From the NCBI GenBank assembly GCA_021396245.1, contig WNYE01000036.1, positions 310,001 through 374,000 of the forward strand: 64,000 bases of DNA. The letters run 5' to 3'. The notes under the pieces were generated by a model, which saw nothing but the letters and a program-made list of their open reading frames with translations, ran no database searches and was not told the origin of the DNA. The translations under genes were made by a program, and so were the position numbers. This stretch comes from Sporothrix humicola (taxonomy: Eukaryota; Ascomycota; Sordariomycetes; Ophiostomatales; Ophiostomataceae). Of this stretch, positions 22,878 to 34,204 are shown piece by piece. Every line of letters begins with the position of its first letter. Positions within the stretch are counted from its first letter, which is position 1.

Positions 22878-25800
22878 ATGGCTCTTCAGAGCGGGGAGGA
22901 CATCTACGCTACGGTACGTCTTCTGTTTGTCTTAGCTCTGGCCTTCTTCAATTTGCAATCAGATCACCTCTTTTCTTCCCCGCAACCGGCCTTGACACCC
23001 ACACCCAATCTTTGGGACATGTTTGGACTATAGCTGACGGCGTTTATGTACAGCTTCTCACGAGCGACACCTATTTGCCAGGTATGTTTTTGCTGGGGAC
23101 CAATTGGGTTCTCAGAACCGCCCATTGCGTCACCGGAGATAGCTTCAAGCTCCAGAGAAAGAGACCTCTGTCCGGCCAATCTTCAGCCTCGTCTGTCCGC
23201 CTTGTTCCACATACTAAAGCTCTGTCCACTCTTTAGGCGCCCTCGTTCTTGCACACTCGCTTCGCGATGCCGGCACCTCCAAGAAGCTGGCCGTTCTGGT
23301 CACTCTCGATACGGTATCTGCTGAGGTCATAACACAGCTTAAAGTGCGTCGTCCGAACTCCCATTCCGGTTCTCTGCCCGCTCCCGATCCAGGTCGTCTT
23401 GTCCACTAACAGCCACAGAATGTGTACGACTACGTAATATCGGTTCCGCGGATCAAGAACGACGCCGCTCCGGGAAATCTTCGCCTCATGAACCGCCCCG
23501 ATCTCCACTCTGCTTTCACCAAGATCAACCTTTGGAAGCAGGCCCAGTATCGCAAGATCGTCTACATTGACGCCGATGTCGTCGCCTACCGCGCCCCCGA
23601 TGAGCTCTTTGACCTCCCGCACGCCTTTGCCGCTGCGCCGGATATCGGCTGGCCCGATATCTTCAATACCGGTGTCATGGTCCTCACCCCCGATGTCGGC
23701 GAGTACTACGCTCTCTCCGCTATGGCACAGCGCGGCATCTCCTTTGACGGTGCCGACCAGGGTCTTCTGAACATGCACTTCAAGAACAACTACCATCGTC
23801 TGCCATTTACCTACAACGTCACCCCATCTGCTCACTACCAGTACCTCCCGGCCTACCGCCACTTCCAGTCAAGTATCAGCATGGTCCACTTTATCGGCTC
23901 CAACAAGCCATGGACCCAAGGGCGTGGCGCCTCCCACGGCGGCGGCGTCTATGACGAGATGGTCGGCCAATGGTGGTCCGTATACGATCGCCATTACCGC
24001 CCTGCTGTATGTTTGCCCTTCGTACTGCCTTTTCCTATGCATTTCTTTTGTCTTTTCTTGCGTCCCTTTGCGGTTCTTCTGACATCCTATGCTCCCATAT
24101 AGACACCTCCGCCGCCGGAATCAGACCTTCCCGCGCCAGCTCCACCTCCCGAGATTATCCAGTACTTTGTGAAAGGCGAATATCATCCGACTATTACTTA
24201 CAAACTAACTCCCGGCGAGCCATCCTTGGATCTTGGACGCTCGACATATGGTCAGCATTCAGAAACTCTGCCGCCTCCTCCTCCACCCCAGTCGTTTTTT
24301 GCGTATCACGAACACCAGCACCAGCACCAGCACCAACATCAGGACCATCCCCCACCGCCACCACCACAAAACAATGATCACAATGACCATGGACCTTCTG
24401 GCCAGCATCCTGACCACAATCATCATCATTACCATCAACATCAACATGACGAAACTCACACTCACAGTCATGATGAACAACACCTGCCTCAGGAACATGG
24501 TCATTCTGAACACCACCACTCTCCTCCCCCAGCGTCCTCTCCTTCGTTCCAACAAGACACCTCGCATCCTCCACCCCCTGCTGTGTCTTATGCGATTTCT
24601 GATGAGAGAACACACACTGAGACTCGAGAAGACCAGGTTCCGGCTCCACAACCGGGAACGTCTCAGCCTCCGGCGCAAGAGCAAAAGCATGAGCCAGAAC
24701 GACCTCCCATGGAGCCCAGTTGGGATGCTCAATGGTAAGTCAAAGCCACAACTGTACTACAGACCCACAGAGAAACAGATAGCTAACGTACCCTCAGGCA
24801 ACCGCCGCCAGCCAATGCTAAGCCGGAGGCAATGAACTTCCCGCAGACCCACTACGAAATGTCCCGCGATACGACGCCGTTTATCCCGCCGCAGCGGTAC
24901 GCAAGCCCGCCGCGGGGCATGTGGTATGAAGTGCCAAAGGAGGCTCCGGCCCCTGCGCACGAACGGCCGGCACCCATTTTCCCATGGGAGACGCACCAGC
25001 CAGCAGCGACCCGTGTCTTTGCTGAGCCACCGCCGCCGCCGCCCCCTGCGCCTGAACCGACCCAAGCCGAAACGCATTCGGGTCAGTCGGGCTACAATCC
25101 ACACCCTTCTTTCCAGGAGCTAGGAGCTGAGCCATCATCTATGAATACAGGTTCGCCCTCATTGGATCTGAAGACGGAGCCCACCACACCAACTATGCCA
25201 TCAGCCACTCGTGACTTGCCACCCTCTGACCCCTGGGCGTCGTTCACTCGAACAAACGCATGGGATGGTGTGCCACAGATCGAGCGGTATGTCGACGCTT
25301 TCGAGAAACGGCATATTCGCACGAGAAGCCGTGGCCAGGTGCCTGGTTTGCGCGGTGGCCATTCTCGCTCTGCAAGCGGCGCCGGTGGCGTGGGCGGTGA
25401 TGGTGCCTACGACGTTGCCTCCCCCGCCCAATCGGGGCCGTGGAGGCGCGGCTCCAAAGTCACAGACTTCCCCAGCGAAGTAGAACGACCCAGTCTACCC
25501 GTTACACCAGCACCGATTCGTCGACCAAGGCACTGGGGCGGTGGTGGCCCTAGCTTTGGTGCAGACGATGAGGAGGATGCTGCCGGTGGAGACGGATCGC
25601 ACCTGCTGCCTGCCGCCGACGGCGTGCCGCAGCAGGTCGACTGGGTATGTGTGCATGGCGTAGTGTGGACGCCCGCAGACTGCCTCTGCAACCATCTTTC
25701 GCATATTAAGCGTCTTCATAGTGAGAGTACTGATACTAACCCTCGTGACAACACAAAGGATCCGGCCACACAGCTCCAGAAGCTTGCCAAGGAGCAGTCG

Positions 25801-26202
25801 GAAATGCTGCTCCAGAAGCTAGGCCACCGCGACGAAAGTGGGCGTGGTGGTGACGGCGACAGTGCTCGCACGATCCCACTGCGGCCATTGCCGTTTGGCT
25901 CCGAAGACATTCGTTCGCCGACCTATGTTGCCCAAGCCCCGCCTATCGTGGTGAGCCCAAAACCGATCAAGCCCGGTGGTCTCGAGACCAGCTCTGTTCG
26001 CAACATTTACAACCAAGGAAGCAGCAGCAGTGGAGGAGCTGGAAGCGACGAGGCGACGATGCCTTCGTTTTCCGACACCAAGATTGCTGAGCCTTCGTAT
26101 CTCGGCCCCGGCATTGTGTTTGACAAGGACGATGCACTGCCAGAACATGAAGTAACTGCAGCATTGCCCTCGGAAGAGGAAAGGGACGTGCTTGATACAT
26201 AA
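22878..26202 (+). CDS. GLG1: Glycogenin (self-glucosylating glycogen primer)
   Basis: Seven exons: 22878-22913, 23054-23081, 23237-23343, 23419-24006, 24103-24734, 24798-25644, 25759-26202; about 893 aa. The GT8 glycosyltransferase domain is residues 1 to about 260: MALQSGEDIYAT|LLTSDTYLPGALVLAHSLRD at the start, the Mn/UDP-glucose DxD motif at 108-110 (YIDADVV), NTGVMVLTP, GADQGLLN and HFIGSNKPW. It builds the first glucose chain on its own tyrosine for glycogen synthase to extend; YNVTPSAHYQYLPAY is the usual region with candidate tyrosines. The remaining roughly 630 residues are proline- and histidine-rich, ending in a conserved tail with WDPATQLQKLAKEQSEMLLQKL, a coiled segment probably binding glycogen synthase. 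Intron 6 is 114 nt and has no in-frame stop. Tail-to-tail with the lipase gene at 26585. Confidence 0.93.
24300..24516 (+). repeat. His/Gln/Asn/Pro low-complexity coding block in glycogenin
   Basis: CAC/CAT/CAA-rich DNA encodes alternating HQHQ, polyproline, DHNHHHYHQHQHDE and HTHSHDEQH stretches within exon 5 of glycogenin. It lies in the non-catalytic tail and is probably disordered. Length is likely to vary between strains. Confidence 0.85.
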
Positions 26203-26584
26203 GCGATGTTTGTCTTGTCTTGTTATTTTGTTGCATTTTGTTTGTTGTTGTCTGTACGTTTTAAGGTGGGAACATGGAAACATAATTGGATAATGGTAAA
26301 GATGGGAGAACTTTGGAGGATTGATGGATGTACGAGGTATCATAATTTTGTAGGATGGACAGAAATAGCATATTGCGTGGCATATCACTTGGCTTCTTGA
26401 TCCTGTTGCTGTCGCTTTGCTTTGCACCATGCATTCGTATCTTCGTAAACAAATCATACTATGGTAATGTGTGGCGGGTATATTTGGAGAGAGGTAATGC
26501 AAACTAATTCAACACGCCCTGAATGAGGGACAAACAAGCAAACTTATGAGATATCACATATTACGGCATACATTCTTTCAATCT
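26203..26584. other. Short convergent intergenic gap, glycogenin / lipase
   Basis: 382 bases between two stop codons on opposite strands. AT-rich, with TTGTTTGTTGTTG-type sequence after glycogenin. It must serve as the 3' end for both genes, so overlapping 3' UTRs are likely. No other feature is seen. Confidence 0.7.
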
Positions 26585-27732
26585 TTACAGCTTCGACTCA
26601 GTGGCGGCAGCCTCAGCAGCCGGGGCAGCTTCAGGCTCTGCAGTCACGGGAGAAGCTTCTGCGGCCGGGGCGTCGGTGGGGGCAGCCGCAGGGACAGGAG
26701 CCGCAGCAGCGACAACAGGCACCTCCTTCTGCTCGCCGCCAGAGCGCTCTAGGATCCAGTCGGCAAACTCGCGGAAGAACACCTGCCGGTCCGCCTGCGG
26801 CTCGCCGTGCAGCTGGTGCACCCAGCCTTCGTAGTTGCGGAACGTCCTGTCGGGCACGTCCGTGGCCGAGTTGTCGAACCACTTCTTGCTCGCCTCAAAG
26901 CTCGTGCACCGGTCTGCGTCGCCGTGACCCAGCCAGATGCTCTTGACCGCCGGACCGGGCTTGACGCGGCCCTGCATAATGTCATTGACGCGGTCCAGCA
27001 GACCCGCGAAACCTTCTAGGGTGCCGGTGTCGTGGCACAGCTTGTCCTCCTTGAGAGCAGCGACAATCTCCTTGTCGCGGCTCAGGTACTCGGTGGGGAT
27101 CTTGTGCTTGAGCTGGAAGGTAGGCAGGAACCGACCGGCCAGGCGGCCCAGCGAGATCTTGAGGGCGCTGGGCTCTTCGCCGGCGGGGAAACCAAAGAAC
27201 GGCGACTCGAGCATCCAGCCGCGGACGTGCTGGACAACCTCGGTTTCGTGCTTGGAGCCCTTGGGGGAGGCCATCAGGGTGGCAATCTCGTTGCCGCCCA
27301 TGGAGTGACCGACCACAAAGACGGGCGTCTTGTCGGCATCCGCCAGGAGAGGCTTGATAAAGGCGACCAGGTCGTTGAGGACAGTCTCGGTGGTGCCGGT
27401 GCGGCCCTTGTCGGCGGGTTTCTTAACGCTGCGGCCCCAGCCGCGCTGGTCGAAGCCGTAGGTGGCGATGCCGCGCTCGGCGAGGGTAGGGAAGAAGTCG
27501 TAGTAGCTGTTGATGTGGTCGCTGAAGCCGTGGATGATGACGAGCTTGGCGCGGACGGGGCCGTCGGGCTGCAGGGAGAAGAGAGAAATGCAAGGTCAGT
27601 ATACGGGAACTGCAGCGCGAGAGAGGAGCTTCGGTTGCACTGCAGGAGTTGAGTGATCTGGCTTACCAGCCAAGTCTTGGTGTACAGCTCTTGGCCGTCC
27701 ACCTTGAAGGTGCCTTCTGTAATCTGGACCAT
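26585..27732 (-). CDS. YJU3: Monoglyceride lipase, alpha/beta hydrolase
   Basis: Two exons, 27732-27667 and 27568-26585, give about 349 aa. The 98-nt intron (27666-27569) has GTAAGC and CTGCAG and joins TKTWL|PDGPVRAKLV. The alpha/beta hydrolase core spans residues 25 to about 300. The oxyanion region is IIHGFSDH, and YGFDQRGWGRS is typical of the Yju3/MGL family. Nucleophile elbow GHSMGG has Ser111. Likely acid is Asp241 (GHGDADRC) and base His273 (YEGWVHQLH), by alignment from memory with mammalian MGL Ser122/Asp239/His269. It hydrolyses monoacylglycerol to fatty acid and glycerol on lipid droplets and membranes. A C-terminal tail of about 45 residues rich in Ala, Pro and Glu is extra to the fold and probably disordered. 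Confidence 0.92.
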
Positions 27733-29872
27733 GCTGACAGTTTATGCGTAAATGTCTGTGGAAAGAGATGTCGAGGAGATGTAGAGTGTGATGAGGATGA
27801 AGAGGGAAGAGAGAAGCAGCTGAAATTACGTTCGTGAAAGGAGGGCCTTATGCTCAAGAAGGAATGGAATCGCAGAGAAATTGCACGTGAAGGAAGGGGC
27901 ACCAAAACTCGAGCTTATTTTTGGAAGGATCGACCCTTTGGAGAAGAAAAGGCACAGAGAAACGGAGTTGTGCCCGCTGTGGGTCAGTGCTCAACGGGGC
28001 AATCAAGCGGGGATTTTGGAGGGAAAGCTTCGAGTATGGGGAGCTCAGCGTGTAAGACGGCAAGATGCGGGGGCAATAAAAAGTCCCGAGTACCACAAGA
28101 TGCAGTGTTTTGGATGCGATGAGGAAGGAAAGAGCGAGGCAAGAATTCGGCGTGATGGGAAAGAGTGAAAGGGGAGAAAAGGGGGCAACAAAACTGAGGC
28201 AGGTGCTGACCGTCACATCGTACAAAGGACAACGAAGTGAGGAAAGAGCAAGCCACGGATTCAATCGGGCTTGGCCCATTTTCACAAATCAGTCGATGCT
28301 GGCTTGGGAATAGTGCGCCCAATGCTCCTGCCAAAAGGCTCGCTTTGAGCTTGTGCTCAGCCTTCGGGCCTCTCAGCCAATTGACTCGACATATGTTTTT
28401 GCATTTTGTCTTCGGCATTCAGCGCCACCAAATGAAGACACTTGGATGGCCGGCATAAAGATAAAAGAGACAGAGCCCCAGAAATATTGTGTTATTCCTA
28501 AGTGATATCAGCAGTAAGCTACCATGGTACAAAACGAGCTCAATTTTAACTCGTGCCTTCCACGTGCTTTTGCTGGCTTACATCTTCAACCTTCAGACGA
28601 AAGCTTGCCGGCCAGCAGCCTCACGGGACCATTTCTCTGGGATTTTTTTATTTTTTTTTATTTTTATTCGTACGAGTGAGAGGCAGTCTCGTTTTTCGAA
28701 CCTCACCATCGACATAGTCAAACCATCATCACGGTAGGAAAACATCTCCCTAGCCTTGAGTCACCAGCTCTGACGAAGGTCATCACGACATTTTGGCGTG
28801 GAAAGCCAGAAGATAAATAGTATTTTCCACTAAAATATACAGCTAATTTCGAGCTATTTTGTATTATCACAAGCCCGTGATTGTTGATGTCATTTTCAAT
28901 TGCGCTTTCTCTCCAGAATTGAGTTTGACTTTTGACTGCCCTTTTTGCCCCACAACGTGCACAGTTGCGCCTTCCTACCCCAACCCACCTTACCGACAGC
29001 GCTGCTTGGCAAGCGCCAATGAAAACAGGGAAAGAACGACCGCCCGCAACTGCCTTCCAGTTCGCCTTGTTATCTAGAGGGCCCTCAGCCTCAACCTCCT
29101 GACCGCCAGGCTCCCACGCTCCCTAAGCTCAAAGGCTACCCTCGCCTTGCTTTTCTCCCGTTGTAACCGCCTCCCACTTGTTCCACTTTGTTGCTTTTGA
29201 CACTATCTTCCGGCGCATCTTTGGTGCGTTATGGTGCATTCTCTCGTCCCCCTTTCTCAATAGACTCAGCCTCAACACGGCCCCAGCCGGCCGGCCGCCT
29301 TTTCTTGTTGTCCCCCAAAAAGGGCCATATGAGCAAAACATCAGTCACGGCAGCAAACCATGGGCGATCGGCAAATTCTACAGCCGACGAACATCAGCAA
29401 GCGGTGGTCCCGTCTGTACGCAGTACCTTGTGTTCACTTATACGGAAATACGACCCCTCCTCAAAGTACATGCCGCACAAGCACAGGAACAGTCTAAACA
29501 ATGTATCCACAACACTTATTCTCGCCTGCAGATGCAGCCGCAAGAAAACAACGGGCTGTCCCATTCTCCTCATTCGTTTCGTCCAGTAGCTCTTCGTAAG
29601 GCTGCCTTGCCAAGGTTCGACCAGTTGGCAAGTCGAGTGAAGTGGGCTGTGACCAGAGAAGAGGCATTAAGTGAATCGAAACAGCCTTTCTTTCTGTTCT
29701 TTTCAATCCTTTAAAATCAAAGCTCCCCGGACCGTTTGTGGCTCTTTTTTTGTCTCAATCTCCAAACAACAACATTTATTTGAACTCATCACCAACATAC
29801 CCCAGTCTGAGAGGAGTGTAAGTCGGCCAAGTGCTTACTTCTTCTCCCCACAATCAATCACACAAAATCACA
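27733..29872. other. Divergent intergenic region, lipase / VWA-kinase
   Basis: 2.1 kb serving both divergent genes. The 300 bases upstream of the lipase are GA-rich on the plus strand. A T-run (TTTTTTTATTTTTTTTTAT) lies at about 28640-28670. A CACAATGA start context and CA-rich leader precede the VWA-kinase ATG. Frames such as 27854-28418 and 29178-29714 have no recognisable product. No gene accepted. Confidence 0.55.
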
Positions 29873-32800
29873 ATGACTTCCTCAAATCTACCGCCAACAC
29901 AAACTTCGATCAGGACGGTAGACCTGCCCCCGCCACCGTATGAAACGGTAAACCCAGAAAACGGCCCGGGGCAGCCCGATGTGCCGCCACCGGCCTTTCA
30001 GTCTCGCAACACGACCCTAGTCGCCCCAAGAGGCCCAGCACCGGCAGCAACCGAATCGTCCGCATCGACGGCAACATTACCCGCCAGCCAGCCGGCTTCG
30101 TCAGAGAGCAACCCATATACTTATCCAAATGAGAAAGATGCCCTCAAACAACGGGATGCCGAGCAGAATATGCCGGTGGGCACACATTTCTGCACGACTA
30201 CCATCCGTGGCCCAAACCCGTACTCCAACCCATATGCCCCGTCCGGTTCGTTGCCGGGTCCCACCGGCCCGATAATCGGCGGCCCGTCTCGCCCCGGTGA
30301 GCCCATGCCACAAGGATCTCCATCTCCCGCAGCCTCCAACCGGCGGAGTTTCTTCCGCAGCTCGGTCAGCAACCTGCGCGACTCCTTGTCGTCTTCTGGT
30401 CCCCGCTCTCGAAATTCAGCCGAGAGAAATGCCAGCCAGATGGAGATCTTTGCCCGACGCCTCGAGGTGCAGAACCGCATGGGCCCGTCTGCGGCCGAGG
30501 CCGAGAAACGCGTGAATCAGCTGCGGAGCGATGCAGCCCTGGCTAGTATCCAGGCCGGCCCCCGTCTGTCGACGGGCATCTTCAAAGCCTCGTGCTCGAC
30601 GGACCTGCTGTTTCTCATTGACGCCACGGGGTCCATGATGAGCTACATTGACGCCGCCAAGAAGCAAGTGAAGGAAATTGTCAGCGATATCAACAGGACG
30701 TTCTTTAACGAAGCCGACGTGCGCGTTGCTGTCGTGGGCTACCGTGACCACAATGACCGGAAGCGCATCGAGTTTCTCGATTTCACCTCGGAGGTCAGCG
30801 AAGTTTTTAAATTTTTAGATGGCCTGATTGCGACGGGCGGCGACGACGTGGCCGAAGACGTGCTGGGCGGCCTTGACCAAGCACTCAAGGCGTCGTGGAA
30901 GCACCAGACGCGGTGCATCATGCACATTGCCGACGCGCCTGCCCACGGCAGCGACCTGCACGAGATGGGCCGCTACTCGGACCACTACCACAATGTGGGC
31001 ACCGAGCCGCACGGTCTGCAGTACCGGCAGGTCCTCAAGGAGATGGTCAACTTCAAGATCAACTACATCTTCTTCCGCATCCACGCCAACACGGACCGCA
31101 TGCTCTACCAGTTCATGATTGTTTATGGCCGCCACTCGACCAACTGCGCGCTGCACGACCAGAACAAGTTTGCGGTGCGGGCGGCCAACTGGTACAAGGA
31201 CCAAAAGGCGTACGACCTGTCAACGATGAAGCAGGGACTGTCGCCCAAGGAATACATGGAGAAGAAGCTCGAAAGCGAGGGCGGCCTGCACTTTGAAGAA
31301 GTGCAACTCGGCACCAGCTACAGCTCACTGCGCCACCTAGTCGTCAACAGTGTCACGGCGTCGTCGTCGCGGACGGCTGTGCGGCTGTCGTCCAGTATCT
31401 CGGCCGGGCGCAGCAGCGGCCGACGGCAACCGAACAGCCGCTCGAGCCTCACAAAGTCCAAGCTGGGCCATAAGTCAGCCACGCTGAGCAATCTGGCCGA
31501 GGACGAAGAGGTGGACGTGTTCGAAGAGGCTCGTGAGTGGCAGTCGGAGCTAGACACCCGCGTGATCCGCGACCTAGCGGGTGGCGGTGATGACCTGACA
31601 GATGCCAGCACCTTGGCCGAGACGATTATCGAGGAGGAGGAGGAACCAGAAGAAGAGGATGAGGATGAGGAAGACGATGTCTTGGACGATGAGGCGGCAA
31701 AGGCAATGTCAGACAAGCCGATCGAGTTTGACACGGGCGTTCCGCAGTGGACCAAGGAGGGCTGGCTAGACCAGACCTTGCGCGTCAAGGCCTTTTCACC
31801 GGATGTCATTGACATTGCACCGCCAACAGTCAACCCGGTCGGCGCTGATGGTGCGTCTTCATCAGTTACCGAAACGGCTACTGCTCTCGGTGTGGGTACG
31901 TCTATTCTGGACCGCATGATGCAGAGCGACGACAACATTCGCATCAGCACCAACGAGCTCACGATTCTCCGGCGCACAAAGCCTTTCGCCCAGGGCGCGC
32001 TACGTCTTGCTTCCTACGCACGCACCAAGGAGTCCATCAACCCCTTGGTCGTCAAAACGTTCAAGGCAAACGGCAAACGGCTGGCCGATCTGGCGGAGGA
32101 CATGCGCATGCAGGCGCTGTGCAAGGCCTTTGCGCTCGAATTTAACGGTCTTGTCGCCAACGAAGAACACTCACTTGATTTTATCGTGGTGACCTGTCTC
32201 CAGCAAATATCAGAGGACGGTGAGGGTGAGGCTTCTTCTTCGTCTGACAGCAAAAAGGGCAAGAAGAAGAAGGTAGACGACCTCGAGTGTCTGTCCCTCG
32301 AGCCCATGCTGCAACCCGGCCGCTACGTCAAGTACAACAACAACTGTGGCGGCGTCAACGAGGACGGCGGCTCGGCCGTCAGCCAGGCCGCCCAGGCGTT
32401 CTCGCACTTCACCTTTGAGCGGTCCAAGGGCGAGCTGCTCGTCGCCGACTGCCAGGGCATCGGCAACGTACTGACCGACCCGGCCATCCACACGCGCGAT
32501 CCCCACCGATTTGTCCTGACAGACACCAACCTGGGCGTGGACGGCTTCAAGCTGTTCTTCTCGACGCACAAGTGCAACGCCGTCTGCGCCAAGCTCGGCC
32601 TCAAGTCCAAGGCCGAGATGTTCATCGACAACAGCTTCTTCTACCGCACCGACTGGCCGTCCATCACCTACCATGCGGTCACCTCCGTCGGCAGCGACGG
32701 CCAGGGCAATGTCAGCGTCAACGTCAGGTCCAAAAAGGACAAGAATCCCCAAAACGCCGACCCCGAAACGCTCGTCTGCTGCTCCAACAAGCTCTGCAGC

Positions 32801-33067
32801 AAGATCGTCCGCGTCGCCACGGCCAAGAAGACGGCCCCCAGCTTCTACTGGTGCGACCGCTGCTGGCCGCAGCTGCGCCTGTTCACCGTCAAGCGGGTGT
32901 GCGCGACGCCCGGCGCCTACCACGAGTTTGAGGTCTCCAAGTTCTTCTTTGAGTCGCAGGGCCAGCTTATGCCGCAGAGATGTGCCGCCCACGGCGGCGT
33001 GCCCAGCCTGCCCGTGGCCTTTGATCCCAAGTCCAAGGCCCTGAGCTTCTTCAAGCGGCGTCGTTAG
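29873..33067 (+). CDS. VWA domain plus alpha-kinase protein
   Basis: Single exon, 1064 aa from the ATG at 29873 (context CACAATGACT). The open frame extends 14 codons further upstream without an ATG. A Pro-rich N-terminus carries PPPY (20-23), a possible WW-domain or Rsp5 ligand. The von Willebrand A domain spans about 243-430, with the metal site DATGS (250-254). Residues about 480-620 are Ser-rich, then acidic (EEEEEPEEEDEDEED). The atypical alpha-kinase domain (MHCK/EF2K family) covers about 700-910: candidate ATP lysine K728 (VVKTFK), D859 in ADCQGIG, TDP (868-870), and H873, H899, C901 and C905 forming the family zinc site (THKCNAVC). A further four-cysteine module (C970, C975, C994, C997) follows. 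The pairing matches Dictyostelium VwkA in outline. Predicted Ser/Thr kinase; substrates unknown. Confidence 0.87.
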   Translation: MTSSNLPPTQTSIRTVDLPPPPYETVNPENGPGQPDVPPPAFQSRNTTLVAPRGPAPAATESSASTATLPASQPASSESNPYTYPNEKDALKQRDAEQNMPVGTHFCTTTIRGPNPYSNPYAPSGSLPGPTGPIIGGPSRPGEPMPQGSPSPAASNRRSFFRSSVSNLRDSLSSSGPRSRNSAERNASQMEIFARRLEVQNRMGPSAAEAEKRVNQLRSDAALASIQAGPRLSTGIFKASCSTDLLFLIDATGSMMSYIDAAKKQVKEIVSDINRTFFNEADVRVAVVGYRDHNDRKRIEFLDFTSEVSEVFKFLDGLIATGGDDVAEDVLGGLDQALKASWKHQTRCIMHIADAPAHGSDLHEMGRYSDHYHNVGTEPHGLQYRQVLKEMVNFKINYIFFRIHANTDRMLYQFMIVYGRHSTNCALHDQNKFAVRAANWYKDQKAYDLSTMKQGLSPKEYMEKKLESEGGLHFEEVQLGTSYSSLRHLVVNSVTASSSRTAVRLSSSISAGRSSGRRQPNSRSSLTKSKLGHKSATLSNLAEDEEVDVFEEAREWQSELDTRVIRDLAGGGDDLTDASTLAETIIEEEEEPEEEDEDEEDDVLDDEAAKAMSDKPIEFDTGVPQWTKEGWLDQTLRVKAFSPDVIDIAPPTVNPVGADGASSSVTETATALGVGTSILDRMMQSDDNIRISTNELTILRRTKPFAQGALRLASYARTKESINPLVVKTFKANGKRLADLAEDMRMQALCKAFALEFNGLVANEEHSLDFIVVTCLQQISEDGEGEASSSSDSKKGKKKKVDDLECLSLEPMLQPGRYVKYNNNCGGVNEDGGSAVSQAAQAFSHFTFERSKGELLVADCQGIGNVLTDPAIHTRDPHRFVLTDTNLGVDGFKLFFSTHKCNAVCAKLGLKSKAEMFIDNSFFYRTDWPSITYHAVTSVGSDGQGNVSVNVRSKKDKNPQNADPETLVCCSNKLCSKIVRVATAKKTAPSFYWCDRCWPQLRLFTVKRVCATPGAYHEFEVSKFFFESQGQLMPQRCAAHGGVPSLPVAFDPKSKALSFFKRRR

Positions 33068-34204
33068 ACGATGGGTGACGAAATATTTATGAATTGTGAT
33101 TTTTTTCTCTCTTTTATTTCCTTCTCATTCCCTTTTTTTCCTTGGTTCGCCTGTACAATATACCAATAGATTTATGATTTGTCGGTTTGATTCGTTGTTG
33201 TTTACATTCCTGCCCCTTCAGATACTCGCAAAATACATGTTGTCCATCTGTTCACACACATTCAAAAGAGACACCCCCATGGAAAATAATCGCCAGTGAG
33301 AAACACCACCGCCAATCAGATACACATTATCAAGCATACCCCAAATTCTGGATTTCTGCCAAGCATCGCCAGCCGAGGGATGTGAGGCTGTCTTAATATG
33401 TCAGTTTCACTTTTTCTTACCGCCCATTCTAGAGGCCCATTCTAGACTCATTATTGTCTTTCGATCTCCAAATATTGTAGAGTCCCAAAAATCCAAACGG
33501 CCGAGGTTTGTGGGGTCGTTCGCAGAAGTGCATCGGCCGCCTCGCAAAGTGAGGGCGAAATTCGCGAGAAAAGGAAGGGGAAAAGCCTCCAAAACTCGCA
33601 GAGGTGCATTTTACAGTGGATATCCCCATATCCTAGCACGACTGTACACGCGATTGCGGAGCTGCAGGTGGCGTCTGGCCAATCACTGTGTGCCTAAAGC
33701 GGCCAGTGGTCAGCGGGTCTGGGGAAGACAGTCGAGACAGTGCGCTAGTGTTAAGCCGAGGCACTCCTCTTCCCCTACAACCGCAAAACCGCTAAGCCGC
33801 AGAGGGGAGCTTGTTACCCCAAATAGGATACCCGCACCGACCGCACACACGCCCCGGCGATTCTAATTACAGAAGGTCCCGGCTGGCGTCGGTGGGCGTT
33901 TTGTGAGGAATTTGGGGGAGGAAAGGGCGAACGAGCGAGCCATTGTTACCTTTGAGTACGAGAGGAGTAATGTTGTCTCATATTCTTCGCTTGCCTCGAG
34001 TAACTTGAACTTTCTTTGATCTTTCCTTTCTTTTATTATTTTCTGCCTTCTCTTCCCATCCTCTCAGTATCGACTCGTTTTGTTGACTTGCACCTGTCGA
34101 CTGCCGACCCACTACGTCACCACGATCTCCGGTCTATCCTCGACTTTATCCTTTTACAACCTCAATCTCACCTAAACCACAAAATAAAACACACAACAAA
34201 CACA
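33068..34204. other. Intergenic between VWA-kinase and cytochrome b5-dehydrogenase
   Basis: 1.1 kb. T-rich 3' end after the kinase gene, then mixed sequence to 33960, then a CT-rich leader to the next ATG with a CACAACAAACACAATG context. The 118-codon frame at 33510-33866 is not recognisable. No gene accepted. Confidence 0.6.

Noticed and set aside
24259..24732. Minus-strand Arg/Leu/Met/Val-rich frame opposite glycogenin exon 5
   Set aside because: Antisense translation of the His/Pro-rich coding block; resembles transmembrane sequence only by composition.
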